Part shown: piece after piece, positions 17,951 through 26,376 of the stretch
Layout of the letters: each line of letters begins with the position of its first letter
How positions within the stretch are numbered: position 1 is the first letter of the stretch
Origin: JBQLZQ01 sp052168355
GTDB lineage: Bacteria > Pseudomonadota > Alphaproteobacteria > DSM-16000 > Inquilinaceae
Assembly (NCBI GenBank): GCA_052168355.1
Contig: JBQLZQ010000088.1
Span: forward strand, 47,789-111,788
DNA: 64,000 nucleotides
Direction: 5' to 3'
Notes under the pieces: generated by a model
Database searches by the model: none
What the model was told of the DNA's origin: nothing
The model's input: the letters and a program-made list of their open reading frames with translations, nothing else
Translations under genes and position numbers: made by a program

Positions 17951-18700
17951 ATGGCGTCCGAATCCCGACCCGACCGCCTGGCCGTGCTGATCGACGCGGA
18001 CAACGCCTCGCCGCGCATCGCCGACGGGCTGTTCGAGGAGATCGCCAAGATCGGCGAGGCCAGCGTCCGCCGCATCTACGGGGATTTCACGGGCGCGCGC
18101 CTGAAATCGTGGGTCGACATCCTGGCCAGGCACGCGATCAACCCGCATCAGAGTTCCTCGTACACGACGGGAAAAAACTCCTCCGACATTGCCCTGGTCA
18201 TCGATGCGATGGATCTTCTGCACAGCGACCGGTTCAGCGGTTTCTGCCTTGTCTCCTCCGACAGCGACTTTACGCGCCTCGCCTCGCGCATTCGCGAGCA
18301 GGGATTGGACGTGTTCGGGTTCGGCGAGCAAAAGACGCCGGAGAGTTTCCGCCAGGCCTGCCGCCGCTTCATCTATACCGAAAACCTGCTGCCGGAGGCT
18401 CCCGCCCCGGATCGCGATCCGGTTCCCGAGGCGCGGTCGTTGCGACCGCCCAGCGCTGCGGTCCCGCTCCTGCGCAAGGCCATCGCCCAGATGGATGACA
18501 ATGACGGCTGGGTCGGACTGAGCGGTGTTGGCCAACGGGTCGCCAACCTGGCGCCGGACTTCGACCCGCGCACGTATGGGCGGGCAAAGCTGGTGGACCT
18601 TGTCACCGATACCGGCGCCTTCGAGGTCGAACGGCCCGAAACCGGCGGCGTGCGCATACGGCTGAAGCCGGCGCGAAGGCGCAAGGCGGCAAAAAAATAG
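17951..18700 (+). CDS. NYN-domain (PIN-like) ribonuclease-type protein with C-terminal LOTUS/OST-HTH-like domain
   Basis: This is a 249-aa protein of the LabA/NYN family. Acidic residues expected at the metal site are in VLIDADN near the N-terminus, SSDIALVIDAMD at about 80 and VSSDSDF at about 100. After a proline-rich linker (residues of about 150-170), the C-terminal 75 residues look like an OST-HTH/LOTUS domain (LLRKAIAQM...GWVGLSGVGQRV...DFDPRTYGRAKLVDLV), an RNA-binding module often paired with NYN. The start at 17951 follows GGGGAGAGAAG; an ATG 15 nt earlier overlaps that site. Nuclease activity is likely from family knowledge, and the target is unknown. Confidence 0.88.
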   Translation: MASESRPDRLAVLIDADNASPRIADGLFEEIAKIGEASVRRIYGDFTGARLKSWVDILARHAINPHQSSSYTTGKNSSDIALVIDAMDLLHSDRFSGFCLVSSDSDFTRLASRIREQGLDVFGFGEQKTPESFRQACRRFIYTENLLPEAPAPDRDPVPEARSLRPPSAAVPLLRKAIAQMDDNDGWVGLSGVGQRVANLAPDFDPRTYGRAKLVDLVTDTGAFEVERPETGGVRIRLKPARRRKAAKK

Positions 18701-18842
18701 CTCCATGCCAACGGAACGGTCGGAAACCGTCACGGGCGCCGGCAGTCAGCGAACCGGCAAAGACATCGGCCACGGACTGGACAAGCCGGGGGTGCCGCCC
18801 CACTCTCCCTGTCATCGACGAAACACCGGAAGGACCGATCCC

Positions 18843-18962
18843 ATGGACGGCAGTGACATTATTTTTCTGGGTCTCGACCTGGTGCAGGTCGTCAGCGTGG
18901 TCGCGGCGCCGGCGCTGTTCGTGCTGGCCGTGGCCCTTGGCGTGACGGCGCGCCAGCGATGA
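18843..18962 (+). CDS. 39-aa single-span membrane peptide, coupled to the next SDR gene
   Basis: A short open frame starts at an ATG preceded by GGAAGGA at good spacing and encodes 39 residues. There is an acidic N-terminus (MDGSD), one hydrophobic span (VVSVVAAPALFVLAVALGV) and a basic tail (TARQR). Its stop overlaps the start of the downstream SDR by four bases (ATGA), a strong sign that it is translated. It may anchor or regulate the SDR at the membrane (inference). No family recognised. Confidence 0.7.
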   Translation: MDGSDIIFLGLDLVQVVSVVAAPALFVLAVALGVTARQR

Positions 18963-19789
18963 GACGGCATGCCGAACGCCCGGCCCATCGCGCCGCCCTG
19001 GTGACCGGGGCGACCAGCGGGATCGGCGCCGCCTTTGCCCGCACCTTGCCCGACAGCACGGATCTGCTGCTCACCGGCCGCGACCGCGCGGCGCTGACCG
19101 AGGCGGCCGAGGCCCTGGCCCGCCCCGAACGCACGGTGACGACGCTGGCCGCCGACCTGACGCGGGAGGCCGACCGCAAGCGTCTGGTCGCGGCGGCGGA
19201 AAAACTGTCCATCGACCTTCTGGTCAACAATGCCGGTACCGGCCATCTGGGGGCGGTGCTGGACCAGCCGGCCGAGGCCGAGCAGGCGGTTATCGCGCTC
19301 AACGTCGTGGCCATGGCCGGGCTGACCCGGGCGCTGCTGCCCGGCATGATCGCGCGGGCCCAGGCCTCCGGGGCAAGGGCCGGCGTGATCATCGTGTCGT
19401 CGTCCACGGCCCTGTCGCCGCTGCCCTACATGACCACCTATGCGGCCAGCAAGGTGTTCGCCCAATATTACGCCGAGGGGCTGGCCGAGGAGCTGCGGCG
19501 GGAACCGATCGATGTGCTGGCCCTGCTGCCCGGCCCCACCAAGACCGCCTTTGGCGCGCGCGCCGGGTATTCCGGGCGAACCGTGCCCGGCGCGCTGGAG
19601 CCCGAGCAAGTGGCCACCCAGGCGCTGGCCGCGCTGGGACGGCGGACGGTGCTGATCACCGGGCGGGCCAGCCGCGCCGCGCTGGAGCCGGTGCTGCGGC
19701 CGCGGCGCGCCCTGGCCGTGGGTCTGGGGTGCCTGATGCGCGGGATCGACCGCCGCTATGGCGGTCACGCAACCGAACCCGGCAATTAG
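18959..19789 (+). CDS. SDR family oxidoreductase (DltE-like)
   Basis: This is a 276-aa short-chain dehydrogenase. It has the cofactor motif TGATSGIG near residue 17, LAADLTRE and NNAGTG. The catalytic Ser is in IIVSSSTALSP and the catalytic Tyr/Lys are in YAASK, with LLPGPTKTAF after it. A C-terminal stretch (PRRALAVGLGCLMRGIDRRYG) is basic and moderately hydrophobic and could lie on the membrane, as in DltE/acyl-modifying SDRs. It is translationally coupled to the 39-aa membrane peptide upstream. Substrate unknown. Confidence 0.9.
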   Translation: MRRHAERPAHRAALVTGATSGIGAAFARTLPDSTDLLLTGRDRAALTEAAEALARPERTVTTLAADLTREADRKRLVAAAEKLSIDLLVNNAGTGHLGAVLDQPAEAEQAVIALNVVAMAGLTRALLPGMIARAQASGARAGVIIVSSSTALSPLPYMTTYAASKVFAQYYAEGLAEELRREPIDVLALLPGPTKTAFGARAGYSGRTVPGALEPEQVATQALAALGRRTVLITGRASRAALEPVLRPRRALAVGLGCLMRGIDRRYGGHATEPGN

Positions 19790-19865
19790 ACCTAGACGCC
19801 GCCGGCAGGGCTCGACCGTCCGCTAGGAACGTCGGCCCGCCGGAAAACCGGTCCTGGTCCGTTTT

Positions 19866-19918
19866 CTTTTTTCGATCGCCATAACGGTCTAAGAGATCGT
19901 TGTGGCGATCGAAAAAAG
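19866..19918. promoter_or_regulatory. 21-bp inverted repeat upstream of the NIPSNAP gene
   Basis: The arms 19866-19886 and 19898-19918 pair at 20 of 21 positions around an 11-nt centre. The core is CGATCGCCA flanked by runs of six T and six A. The right arm ends in AAAAAAGGA, which is also the ribosome binding site of the NIPSNAP gene eight bases later. A hairpin would therefore hide that site, or the repeat could be a protein operator. It has no T-run after the stem on either strand, so it is not a standard terminator. Confidence 0.8.
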
Positions 19919-19926
19919 GACCAACC

Positions 19927-20253
19927 ATGATCTACGACCACCGCACCTATATCTGCCGCCCCGGCACCATCAAGAAACATCTGGCGCTCTACGCCGAGCA
20001 TGGCTGGGCCGCGCAGACGCGGCATTTGGGCATGCCGGTCTTGTACGGCGCGGTCGAAACGGGCGACGTGAATTCCTACATCCATGTCTGGGCCTACGAG
20101 GACGCCGCGGACCGCGCCGCCAAGCGCCAGGCGATGACCGCCGACCCGGACTGGCAGGCCTATCTCGCGAAAAGCGCCGAGGCCGGATATCTGGTGAGCC
20201 AGGTCAATCAGATCCTGACCCCCGCCGCGTTTTTCGATCCCCCGCAACGGTAG
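19927..20253 (+). CDS. NIPSNAP family protein
   Basis: This is a small ferredoxin-like alpha/beta-barrel protein of 108 aa. The NIPSNAP pattern is clear: YDHRTYICRPGTIKKHLALY, then GNPV-equivalent GMPVLYGAVETG and the YIHVWAYED block, followed by AKRQAMTADPDWQAYL. Function in bacteria is not established; relatives are often in catabolic clusters or act as small-ligand or dimeric ABM-like proteins. The start is the ATG at 19927, just after AAAAGGA in the right arm of a long inverted repeat. It ends 22 nt before the convergent SNase gene. Confidence 0.9.
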   Translation: MIYDHRTYICRPGTIKKHLALYAEHGWAAQTRHLGMPVLYGAVETGDVNSYIHVWAYEDAADRAAKRQAMTADPDWQAYLAKSAEAGYLVSQVNQILTPAAFFDPPQR

Positions 20254-20275
20254 ACCCATGCGGGGGCCATCGGCC

Positions 20276-20779
20276 CTAACGGGCCGCCTGCCGGCTGCGC
20301 CAATGGCTTGGACGCTCGGCGCGGCCGGCCCACACGCCGGCCCTGCGGCTATGGGCCACCGCCTCATGCTGGTTGTACCGGTTGGACAGGCTGCGATGGC
20401 TGAACGCCCAGCCGCGCATCACCATGGCCCCACCCAGATCGGCCGACCCGACCCGGCATAGCCCGCTGTTCTGGTTGTCGGACAGTTCGTGATAGATGAC
20501 GCAATCGACCTCGGCGCCGTCGATCAACCGATCCAGCATGGCCCGCGCCGCCTCGGCGCAATCGTAGGACTGGTCGCGCCGGGACCGGCAGGTCTGGCCA
20601 CGGTCGGGCGCGTCGATGCCATAGAGACGGACCAGCGTTCCGTTAACCGACAGAAGGTCGCCTTCGACGGCCTGGGCCGGCCCCGAAAGAGGCATGAACG
20701 GGTCCTTGGTGACCTGGGCCGCCGCCGGGACGCCGGCGAGAATGGCCCCCACCAGACCGGAGACAAGGGTTCGGCGCAT
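20276..20779 (-). CDS. Exported SNase-like (thermonuclease) family protein
   Basis: This is a 167-aa protein with an N-terminal Sec signal (LVSGLVGAILAGVPAAAQ) and a staphylococcal-nuclease-like domain. The catalytic-site pattern is mostly kept: VEGDLLSVNG, VRLYGIDAPD (Arg and Asp spaced as in nuclease), and the MRGWAF block. The position of the general-base Glu is Asp (DAPD). Four cysteines after the signal could form disulfides in the periplasm. DNA/RNA cleavage is possible, but many such short alphaproteobacterial members are uncharacterised. Confidence 0.85.
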   Translation of the reverse strand: MRRTLVSGLVGAILAGVPAAAQVTKDPFMPLSGPAQAVEGDLLSVNGTLVRLYGIDAPDRGQTCRSRRDQSYDCAEAARAMLDRLIDGAEVDCVIYHELSDNQNSGLCRVGSADLGGAMVMRGWAFSHRSLSNRYNQHEAVAHSRRAGVWAGRAERPSHWRSRQAAR

Positions 20780-21079
20780 GGCGTGATCATCATGATCGAT
20801 GGGATCGAGGCATCAGGGTAAAAGGCCGGTTCTTGCTTTCGGGTTAACGGTCGGCAAACGCTCTCACGGCGCTGGTCGCCCTTGCGGCGATGAAGCGTCT
20901 TGACCGGGGGGCGATCCGGCCGGCACTCTTAACCCTGATATCCAACCACCCGACGCCCCCTTCGACCTTCGCCTCTCCCGTGATCCCGAAACGCGCTGGG
21001 TTCCCTCGCCAAGGCCGGGACACGGCAGCATGAACGGCACGGACGACCGACAACAACCGATCCTACGGAGACCGAGACC

Positions 21080-23398
21080 ATGGCCAAATTCGGCATCGGA
21101 CAGCCCATGCAGCGCAGCGAGGATCCGCGCCTGTTGAAAGGCAACGGCCGTTACACCGACGATGTCAGCCTGCCGGGGCAGGCACAGGGATACTTCCTGC
21201 GATCGCCCATGGCCCATGCCGCTATCCTGTCCATCGACCTGGAGGCCGCGCGCGCGGCCCCGGGCGTCGTCGGCATCGTCACCGGCGACGATCTGACCGC
21301 CGACGGCATCGGCACCCTGCCCTGCAAGTTCGCGCCGAAGAACCGCGACGGCTCGCCCATGCCGCGCCCGCCGCGCCCGGCCCTGGCCGTCGGCCGGGTG
21401 CGCCATGTCGGCGAGCCGGTGGCCCTGATCGTGGCCGAGACCCTGGACCAGGCCAAGGACGCCGCCGAACTGATCGAGGTCGACTACGACGCCCTGCCGG
21501 CGATCACCGATCTGGCCGGATCGGTCAAGGACGGCGCGCCGCAGATATGGGACGAGGCGCCCGGCAACCTGGTGTTCGATTGGGAAATCGGCGACAAGGC
21601 CAGGACCGAGGACGCCTTTTCCAAGGCCGCTCACCGGGTGACGCTGGACCTGGTCAACAATCGCGTCGTCGCCAACTCCATGGAGGCGCGCGCCTGTCTG
21701 GCCGGCTATGACGGCGACAGCGGCCGGTTCACCTTCTACGTGTCCAGCCAGGGCGTGCACGGCATCAAGGACATGCTGGCCGACGAGATTTTCAACCTGC
21801 CGGCCGACCGGTTCCACGTGCTGACAACCGATGTCGGCGGCGGTTTCGGCATGAAGATCTTCATGTACCCCGAATATGTCGCCACCCTCTATGCGGCGCG
21901 CAAGCTGGGCCGTCCGGTCAAGTGGATCTCCGACCGGTCGGAGGCGTTCCTGAGCGACGATCACGGCCGCGATCATCTGAGCCATGTCGAGCTGGCGCTG
22001 GACGCCGACGGGCGCTTTCTGGGCATGCGGGTCGAGACCCTGGCCAATCTGGGCGCCTACCTGTCGCAGTTCTCGACCTTTATCCCGACCATGGCCGGCA
22101 GCCAGATGCTCACCGGGCTGTACACCCTGCCGGCGGTCTATCTGACGGTGCGCGGCGCCTTTACCAACACCCAGCCGGTCGATGCCTATCGCGGGGCGGG
22201 CCGGCCGGAGGCCGCGTTCCTGGTCGAACGGACGGTCGATCTGGCGGCCCGCGAGCTGGGCCTCACCCCGGCCGAAATCCGCCGCCGCAACTTCGTGCCG
22301 CCGGAAGCCATGCCCTACGACACCGCCCTGGGTCTGACCTACGACAGCGGCGAGTTCCAGGCCAATATGGAGCGGGCCCTCGAAAAAGCCGACTGGGACG
22401 GGTTCGAGGCGCGGCGGCAAAGCGCCCGCAAGCAGGGCAAGCTGCGCGGGATGGGGCTGGCCACCTATATCGAGGCCTGCGCCGGCGGGTCCCCGGAAAA
22501 CGCCCAGGTCACCATCGACCGGGCGGCCAAGGCGACCATCCTGATCGGCACCCAGACCAACGGCCAAGGCCACGAAACCGCCTACAAGCAGGTGCTGGCC
22601 GAATATCTGGGCATACCGCCGGAGGACATCACCGTGGTCCAGGGCGACAGCGACGTCGTCGCCACGGGCGGGGGCACCGGCGGATCACGGTCGGTCCCGG
22701 TCGGCGGCGCGGCCATCGCCGGCGCCGCGGGCAAGATCCTGGAGAAGGCCAAGCAGCGGGCGGCCGACATGCTGGAGGCGGCCAGCGCCGACATCGCGGT
22801 GGAGGACGGCCGTTTCACCATCGTCGGCACCGACCGGTCGATCACCTTCGCCGACATCGCCCGCGACAGCGCGGAGGAAACGGCGTTCGCCGAGGGCGGG
22901 GATTTCGATCCACCCGCGTCGACCTTTCCCAATGGCGCCCATATCTGCGAACTGGAGGTCGACCCCGACACGGGCGGCATCGAGATCCTGAAATACACCG
23001 TGGTCGACGATTTCGGCAAGGTGCTCAACCCGCAGATGATTGCCGGCCAGGTCCATGGCGGCATCGCCCAGGGTATCGGCCAGGCGCTGCACGAGCACGC
23101 GGTGTTCGATCCGGAGACGGGACAGCTTCTGTCCGGATCGTTCATGGATTACGCCATGCCGCGGGCCGACAATCTGCCCTTCGTCGATCTGGAACTGCGC
23201 GAGGTGCTGTGCAAAACCAACCTGCTGGGCATGAAGGGCGCGGGCGAGGCCGGGGCCATCGGGGCGCCGCCGGCGGTCATAAATGCGGTCATCGACGCGC
23301 TGAAGGAGTACGACGTTCGCCACATCGACATGCCGGCGACGCCGTTACGGGTGTGGCAGACGATCCAGGACAGCGCGGTCCCGAAAGCGGCCGAATAG
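21080..23398 (+). CDS. Molybdenum hydroxylase large subunit (CoxL-like, xanthine dehydrogenase family)
   Basis: This is a 772-aa molybdopterin-binding subunit. The N-terminal part has RSEDPRLLKGNGRYTDD, then the Mo-binding domain with TTDVGGGFGMK, and QTNGQGHET. The active-site loop is AYRGAGR (residues 369-375), the form found in CoxL-like 'form II' enzymes, not the AYxCSFR of true CO dehydrogenase. GEAG near residue 722 supplies the catalytic Glu. Genes for the FAD (CoxM) and 2Fe-2S (CoxS) subunits are not adjacent; CysQ follows 8 nt later. It is therefore an orphan large subunit, perhaps oxidising an aldehyde or heterocycle. CO oxidation should not be assumed. Confidence 0.92.
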   Translation: MAKFGIGQPMQRSEDPRLLKGNGRYTDDVSLPGQAQGYFLRSPMAHAAILSIDLEAARAAPGVVGIVTGDDLTADGIGTLPCKFAPKNRDGSPMPRPPRPALAVGRVRHVGEPVALIVAETLDQAKDAAELIEVDYDALPAITDLAGSVKDGAPQIWDEAPGNLVFDWEIGDKARTEDAFSKAAHRVTLDLVNNRVVANSMEARACLAGYDGDSGRFTFYVSSQGVHGIKDMLADEIFNLPADRFHVLTTDVGGGFGMKIFMYPEYVATLYAARKLGRPVKWISDRSEAFLSDDHGRDHLSHVELALDADGRFLGMRVETLANLGAYLSQFSTFIPTMAGSQMLTGLYTLPAVYLTVRGAFTNTQPVDAYRGAGRPEAAFLVERTVDLAARELGLTPAEIRRRNFVPPEAMPYDTALGLTYDSGEFQANMERALEKADWDGFEARRQSARKQGKLRGMGLATYIEACAGGSPENAQVTIDRAAKATILIGTQTNGQGHETAYKQVLAEYLGIPPEDITVVQGDSDVVATGGGTGGSRSVPVGGAAIAGAAGKILEKAKQRAADMLEAASADIAVEDGRFTIVGTDRSITFADIARDSAEETAFAEGGDFDPPASTFPNGAHICELEVDPDTGGIEILKYTVVDDFGKVLNPQMIAGQVHGGIAQGIGQALHEHAVFDPETGQLLSGSFMDYAMPRADNLPFVDLELREVLCKTNLLGMKGAGEAGAIGAPPAVINAVIDALKEYDVRHIDMPATPLRVWQTIQDSAVPKAAE

Positions 23399-23406
23399 CG
23401 CGCAGC

Positions 23407-24192
23407 GTGAGCGTCGCGACGGCGGAGGTCACCCGCCTGCTCGACAGGGTCAACCGGCTGTGCCGGCAGGCCGGAGCGGCCATTCTGGCCTATCACAAGG
23501 CGGGGCCGTCCAAGGCGGAAACCAAGGCCGACGGCAGCCCCGTCACCGACGCCGACGCCGACGCCGAACGCATCCTGCTGGCCGGGCTCAAGGATCTGAC
23601 GCCCGACATTCCGGTGGTGGCGGAGGAGCAGGCGTCCGCCGGCTTTGTGCCGGAGGTGGCGCAGGGCCGTTTCTGGCTGGTCGACCCCTTGGACGGCACC
23701 CGCGAATTCGTCAACGGCAGCGGTGAGTTCACGGTCAACGTCGCCCTGATCGAGGGGACCGAGCCTGTCCTGGGCGCGGTCCATGCCCCGGCCCTGGGGC
23801 TGGCCTATTACGGCAGCCGTCCGGGCGGCGCCTTTGCCGTCTCGCAAGACGGCGCGGCGCGGCGCATCAGTGCCCGCCGCCCGCCGCCCGAGGGGCTGAC
23901 CGTGGTCGCCAGCCGCAACCACGGAGATCCCGCGGCCCTCGAGTCATTCTTGGAAGGCCGGCCGGTGGCCGCGGAACGGCATATCGGCAGTTCGCTCAAG
24001 CTGTGCCTGGTGGCCGCCGGCGAGGCGGACCTGTATCCGCGGTTCGGCCGGACCATGGAATGGGACATCGCCGCCGGCCATGCCGTCCTGGCCGCCGCCG
24101 GCGGTGCCGTCGAAACGCTGGACGGGGCGCCGCTGGGCTATCGCAAGGCGGGTTTCGAAAATCCCGCCTTTGTCGCCTATGGCCGGCGCTGA
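23407..24192 (+). CDS. cysQ: 3'(2'),5'-bisphosphate nucleotidase CysQ
   Basis: This is an inositol-monophosphatase-fold phosphatase of 261 aa that removes 3'-phosphate from PAP/PAPS and so detoxifies a by-product of sulfate assimilation. Metal-site motifs are present: PVVAEEQ near residue 75, WLVDPLDGTREFVNG at about 95, and EWDIAAGHAVL at about 217. The start is a GTG 8 nt after the CoxL-like stop, suggesting co-transcription. In-frame sequence further upstream is the other-frame reading of the CoxL gene. Confidence 0.92.
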   Translation: MSVATAEVTRLLDRVNRLCRQAGAAILAYHKAGPSKAETKADGSPVTDADADAERILLAGLKDLTPDIPVVAEEQASAGFVPEVAQGRFWLVDPLDGTREFVNGSGEFTVNVALIEGTEPVLGAVHAPALGLAYYGSRPGGAFAVSQDGAARRISARRPPPEGLTVVASRNHGDPAALESFLEGRPVAAERHIGSSLKLCLVAAGEADLYPRFGRTMEWDIAAGHAVLAAAGGAVETLDGAPLGYRKAGFENPAFVAYGRR

Positions 24193-24325
24193 CCGGTTTC
24201 GCAAGCTACGCCTTAGGCGGGTTGCCGCGTGCTATCGCCGCAGCGTCGTCGGCGCGCCTTTGTCGCGCCGCATACGGCCCCATAGTGTGCCCATCCATTC
24301 GCATCACCTGAGAAGGATCGGGTCC

Positions 24326-24820
24326 GTGCACCACCGCCATCTGATCGCCGCGGCCGTCGCCGCGCTGACCGCCGTTGTCGCCCTGACCGCGCCCGCCCAC
24401 GACTATCGGGCGGGCGATATCCGGATCGACCATCCATGGAGCCGGGCCACCGCGCCCACTGCCCAGACCGGCGCCGGTTTTCTGGTAATGGCCAACGAGG
24501 GCCAGGAAGACGATCGGTTGCTGTCGGCCACCGCCGACGTGGCCGAAAAAGTGGAGCTCCACCGGACCGAGGCCGTCGACGGGGTCATGCGCATGCGTCC
24601 CCAGACCGACGGTATCCCCGTGCCCGCCGGCGAGAGCGTGACCCTGGAGCCGGGCGGCTTCCACATCATGCTGATCGGTTTGAAGGAACCGCTGGTCGAG
24701 GGCAGCAGCGTGCCGATCACCCTGACCTTCGAGAGGGCCGGCGAGGTCGCGGTCGACCTGACCGTCGAATCGATCGGAGCCCGCAGCGCCGGTACAGACG
24801 GCGGCGCGTCGCATCACTAA
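24326..24820 (+). CDS. Periplasmic copper chaperone, PCu(A)C family
   Basis: This is a 164-aa exported protein. After a signal peptide (AAAVAALTAVVALTAPAH) comes the PCu(A)C domain: IDHPWSRATAP, the first Cu ligands in VELHRTEAVDGVMRMRP and the second set in FHIMLIGL. This matches the H-M...M...H-x-M pattern that delivers Cu(I) to cytochrome c oxidase. The C-terminus adds another HH. The start is a GTG preceded by GAGAAGGA. No cox or Sco genes are nearby. Confidence 0.9.
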   Translation: MHHRHLIAAAVAALTAVVALTAPAHDYRAGDIRIDHPWSRATAPTAQTGAGFLVMANEGQEDDRLLSATADVAEKVELHRTEAVDGVMRMRPQTDGIPVPAGESVTLEPGGFHIMLIGLKEPLVEGSSVPITLTFERAGEVAVDLTVESIGARSAGTDGGASHH

Positions 24821-24845
24821 TCGACGCCCATGTATTTTGTGAGAA

Positions 24846-25490
24846 TTAGGCGCCAAGCCGTTTCAATCGCGAAAGAATTTCCTTCGAAAGCGCCTTGATC
24901 TCGGCGGCGGCGCGGCTGGACGGTTCGGACTCGGTCACGCCCCGCCCATCCATCAGCGCGGCGGCGAAGGCGACCCGGTTGCCGATGCCGGCCCGGGCCA
25001 CATCGGCGCCCAGATCCCCCAACTTGGGGGTCAGGATTTCGGCCAGACGGGCGCGCGAGGGGACCCGGTTGAGCACGATCAGGGCCGCCGTGCCCTCCGC
25101 CTTGGCGATGTCCAGGGTGGGCCGCGTGGCCCACAGATCCATGGGGCTGGGCTGGGCCGGGATCAGCACCAGCCGGGCGGCGCGCACGGCGATTCGCGCC
25201 TCCGTCTCGGCATGGGGCGGGCTGTCCAGGATGACCACGTCGTGCCGCTGGGCCAGCCGTTCCACCTCGTTGGCCGTGCGCCAGCCGGTGACGCGGCTGT
25301 GGCCGATGGGCCGAAGGTCCGGAAAGGCCGCCCGCACCTCCTGCCATTGGCTGAGGCTGCCCTGGGGATCGATGTCCATGGTGGCGACCGACCGTCCGGC
25401 ATGGGCCAAGGCAACCGCCAGATGCGCGACCAGAGTGGTCTTGCCCGCCCCGCCCTTCTGCTGAGCCACGGTGATGACGGTCCCCGCCAT
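24846..25490 (-). CDS. ParA/MinD-family ATPase, orphan
   Basis: This is a deviant Walker ATPase of 214 aa. It has KGGAGKTT with the signature first Lys (near residue 12), MDIDPQGSLSQW, Walker B-like VVILDSPP and the LIPAQPSPMDLW block. The length and lack of an N-terminal HTH resemble the small ParA proteins (ParC/PpfA type) that position chromosomal cargos such as chemoreceptors or carboxysomes, rather than plasmid ParA. No ParB or parS cluster is near. It faces the copper chaperone gene, 26 nt away. Confidence 0.9.
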   Translation of the reverse strand: MAGTVITVAQQKGGAGKTTLVAHLAVALAHAGRSVATMDIDPQGSLSQWQEVRAAFPDLRPIGHSRVTGWRTANEVERLAQRHDVVILDSPPHAETEARIAVRAARLVLIPAQPSPMDLWATRPTLDIAKAEGTAALIVLNRVPSRARLAEILTPKLGDLGADVARAGIGNRVAFAAALMDGRGVTESEPSSRAAAEIKALSKEILSRLKRLGA

Positions 25491-25558
25491 GGTCGCGTTC
25501 CCCTTCTTCGACCCCAGACAGGATCATAGTGCGGTGCGTCAGCCCGGCGACGCAAGCG

Positions 25559-26221
25559 TTACCGGGTATTCGCGAGCAGACGGTCGAGGCTCGGCGGGAT
25601 ATCGGCCGGTGCCGCGCACGGCGGCACCGCGGCATGGGCCGAAAGCTCCGCCGCGTCGCCATAGCCATAGGCCACCATCACGCACCGTATACCCGCCTGA
25701 GCCGCGCCGATGGCGTCGTGCTTGCGGTCGCCGACCATCACGGTCGAGGCGGGCGTCAGGGCGCGCCGGTCCAAGACATAGCGGAGGAGATCGCCCTTGG
25801 TGCCGCGCGTTCCGTCCAGCTCCGCCCCGTGCACGCCGTCGAACCAGCGGTCGAGACCAAAATGGGTGAGAATCCGCGCGGCGAACGGCCACGGCTTCGA
25901 CGTCGCCAGATAGATGCGGTGCCCCGCCCCCGCCACCGTGTCCAGCATCTCCGGCACGCCGTCATAGACCCGGTTTTCATAGAGCCCGGTGTCGGCGAAC
26001 CGCTCCCGGTAGAACGCCACGGCCCGATCCGCCTCCGCCCCGTCGCCCAGCAGGCCGGCAAAACTGTCGCGCAGGGGCGGCCCGATCCAGGAATCCAGGC
26101 TTGCCGCCGGCGGCGCCGGCCGGCCCAGCCGCTCGAACGCATGGAGGATACAACCGACGATGCCCTGGCGCGGGTCGGTCAGCGTGCCGTCGAGGTCGAA
26201 CAGGATGGCGGTCCGGGGCAT
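25559..26221 (-). CDS. HAD-superfamily hydrolase, phosphoglycolate phosphatase-like
   Basis: This is a 220-aa HAD phosphatase. Motif I is FDLDGTLTD (residues 9-17), motif II is LATSK, the motif III Lys is in RGTKGDLL, and motif IV is VMVGDRKHDAIGA. The alpha-helical cap between motifs I and II (HAFERLG...GPPLRDSF) is of the Gph/PgmB type. The true substrate could be phosphoglycolate, pyrophosphate or another small phosphate ester. The ATG at 26221 is chosen because the next in-frame start upstream would add a non-conserved tail. Confidence 0.9.
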   Translation of the reverse strand: MPRTAILFDLDGTLTDPRQGIVGCILHAFERLGRPAPPAASLDSWIGPPLRDSFAGLLGDGAEADRAVAFYRERFADTGLYENRVYDGVPEMLDTVAGAGHRIYLATSKPWPFAARILTHFGLDRWFDGVHGAELDGTRGTKGDLLRYVLDRRALTPASTVMVGDRKHDAIGAAQAGIRCVMVAYGYGDAAELSAHAAVPPCAAPADIPPSLDRLLANTR

Positions 26222-26376
26222 GAATATGGAGTGCGGCCGCGGAGGACCGGTGTCAAGGGCATGCGGACCACAGGCGTGATCGGAACGCAGACTGGGACAA
26301 CCATGTTCTCGGGATGCGCCATGGAACAATTCCCATCCATCGTCGGTCGGATGGTCATGATAGAAATCTAAAGCCG

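Noticed and set aside
21080..23398. Carbon monoxide dehydrogenase
   Set aside because: The active-site loop is AYRGAGR, not AYxCSFR, and the small and medium subunits are absent.
21922..23406. N-terminal extension of CysQ through the CoxL gene
   Set aside because: This part is the second reading frame of the CoxL-like gene; CysQ begins at the GTG at 23407.
24080..24325. N-terminal extension of the copper chaperone
   Set aside because: It overlaps the CysQ gene in another frame; the GTG at 24326 has a ribosome binding site and starts a normal signal peptide.
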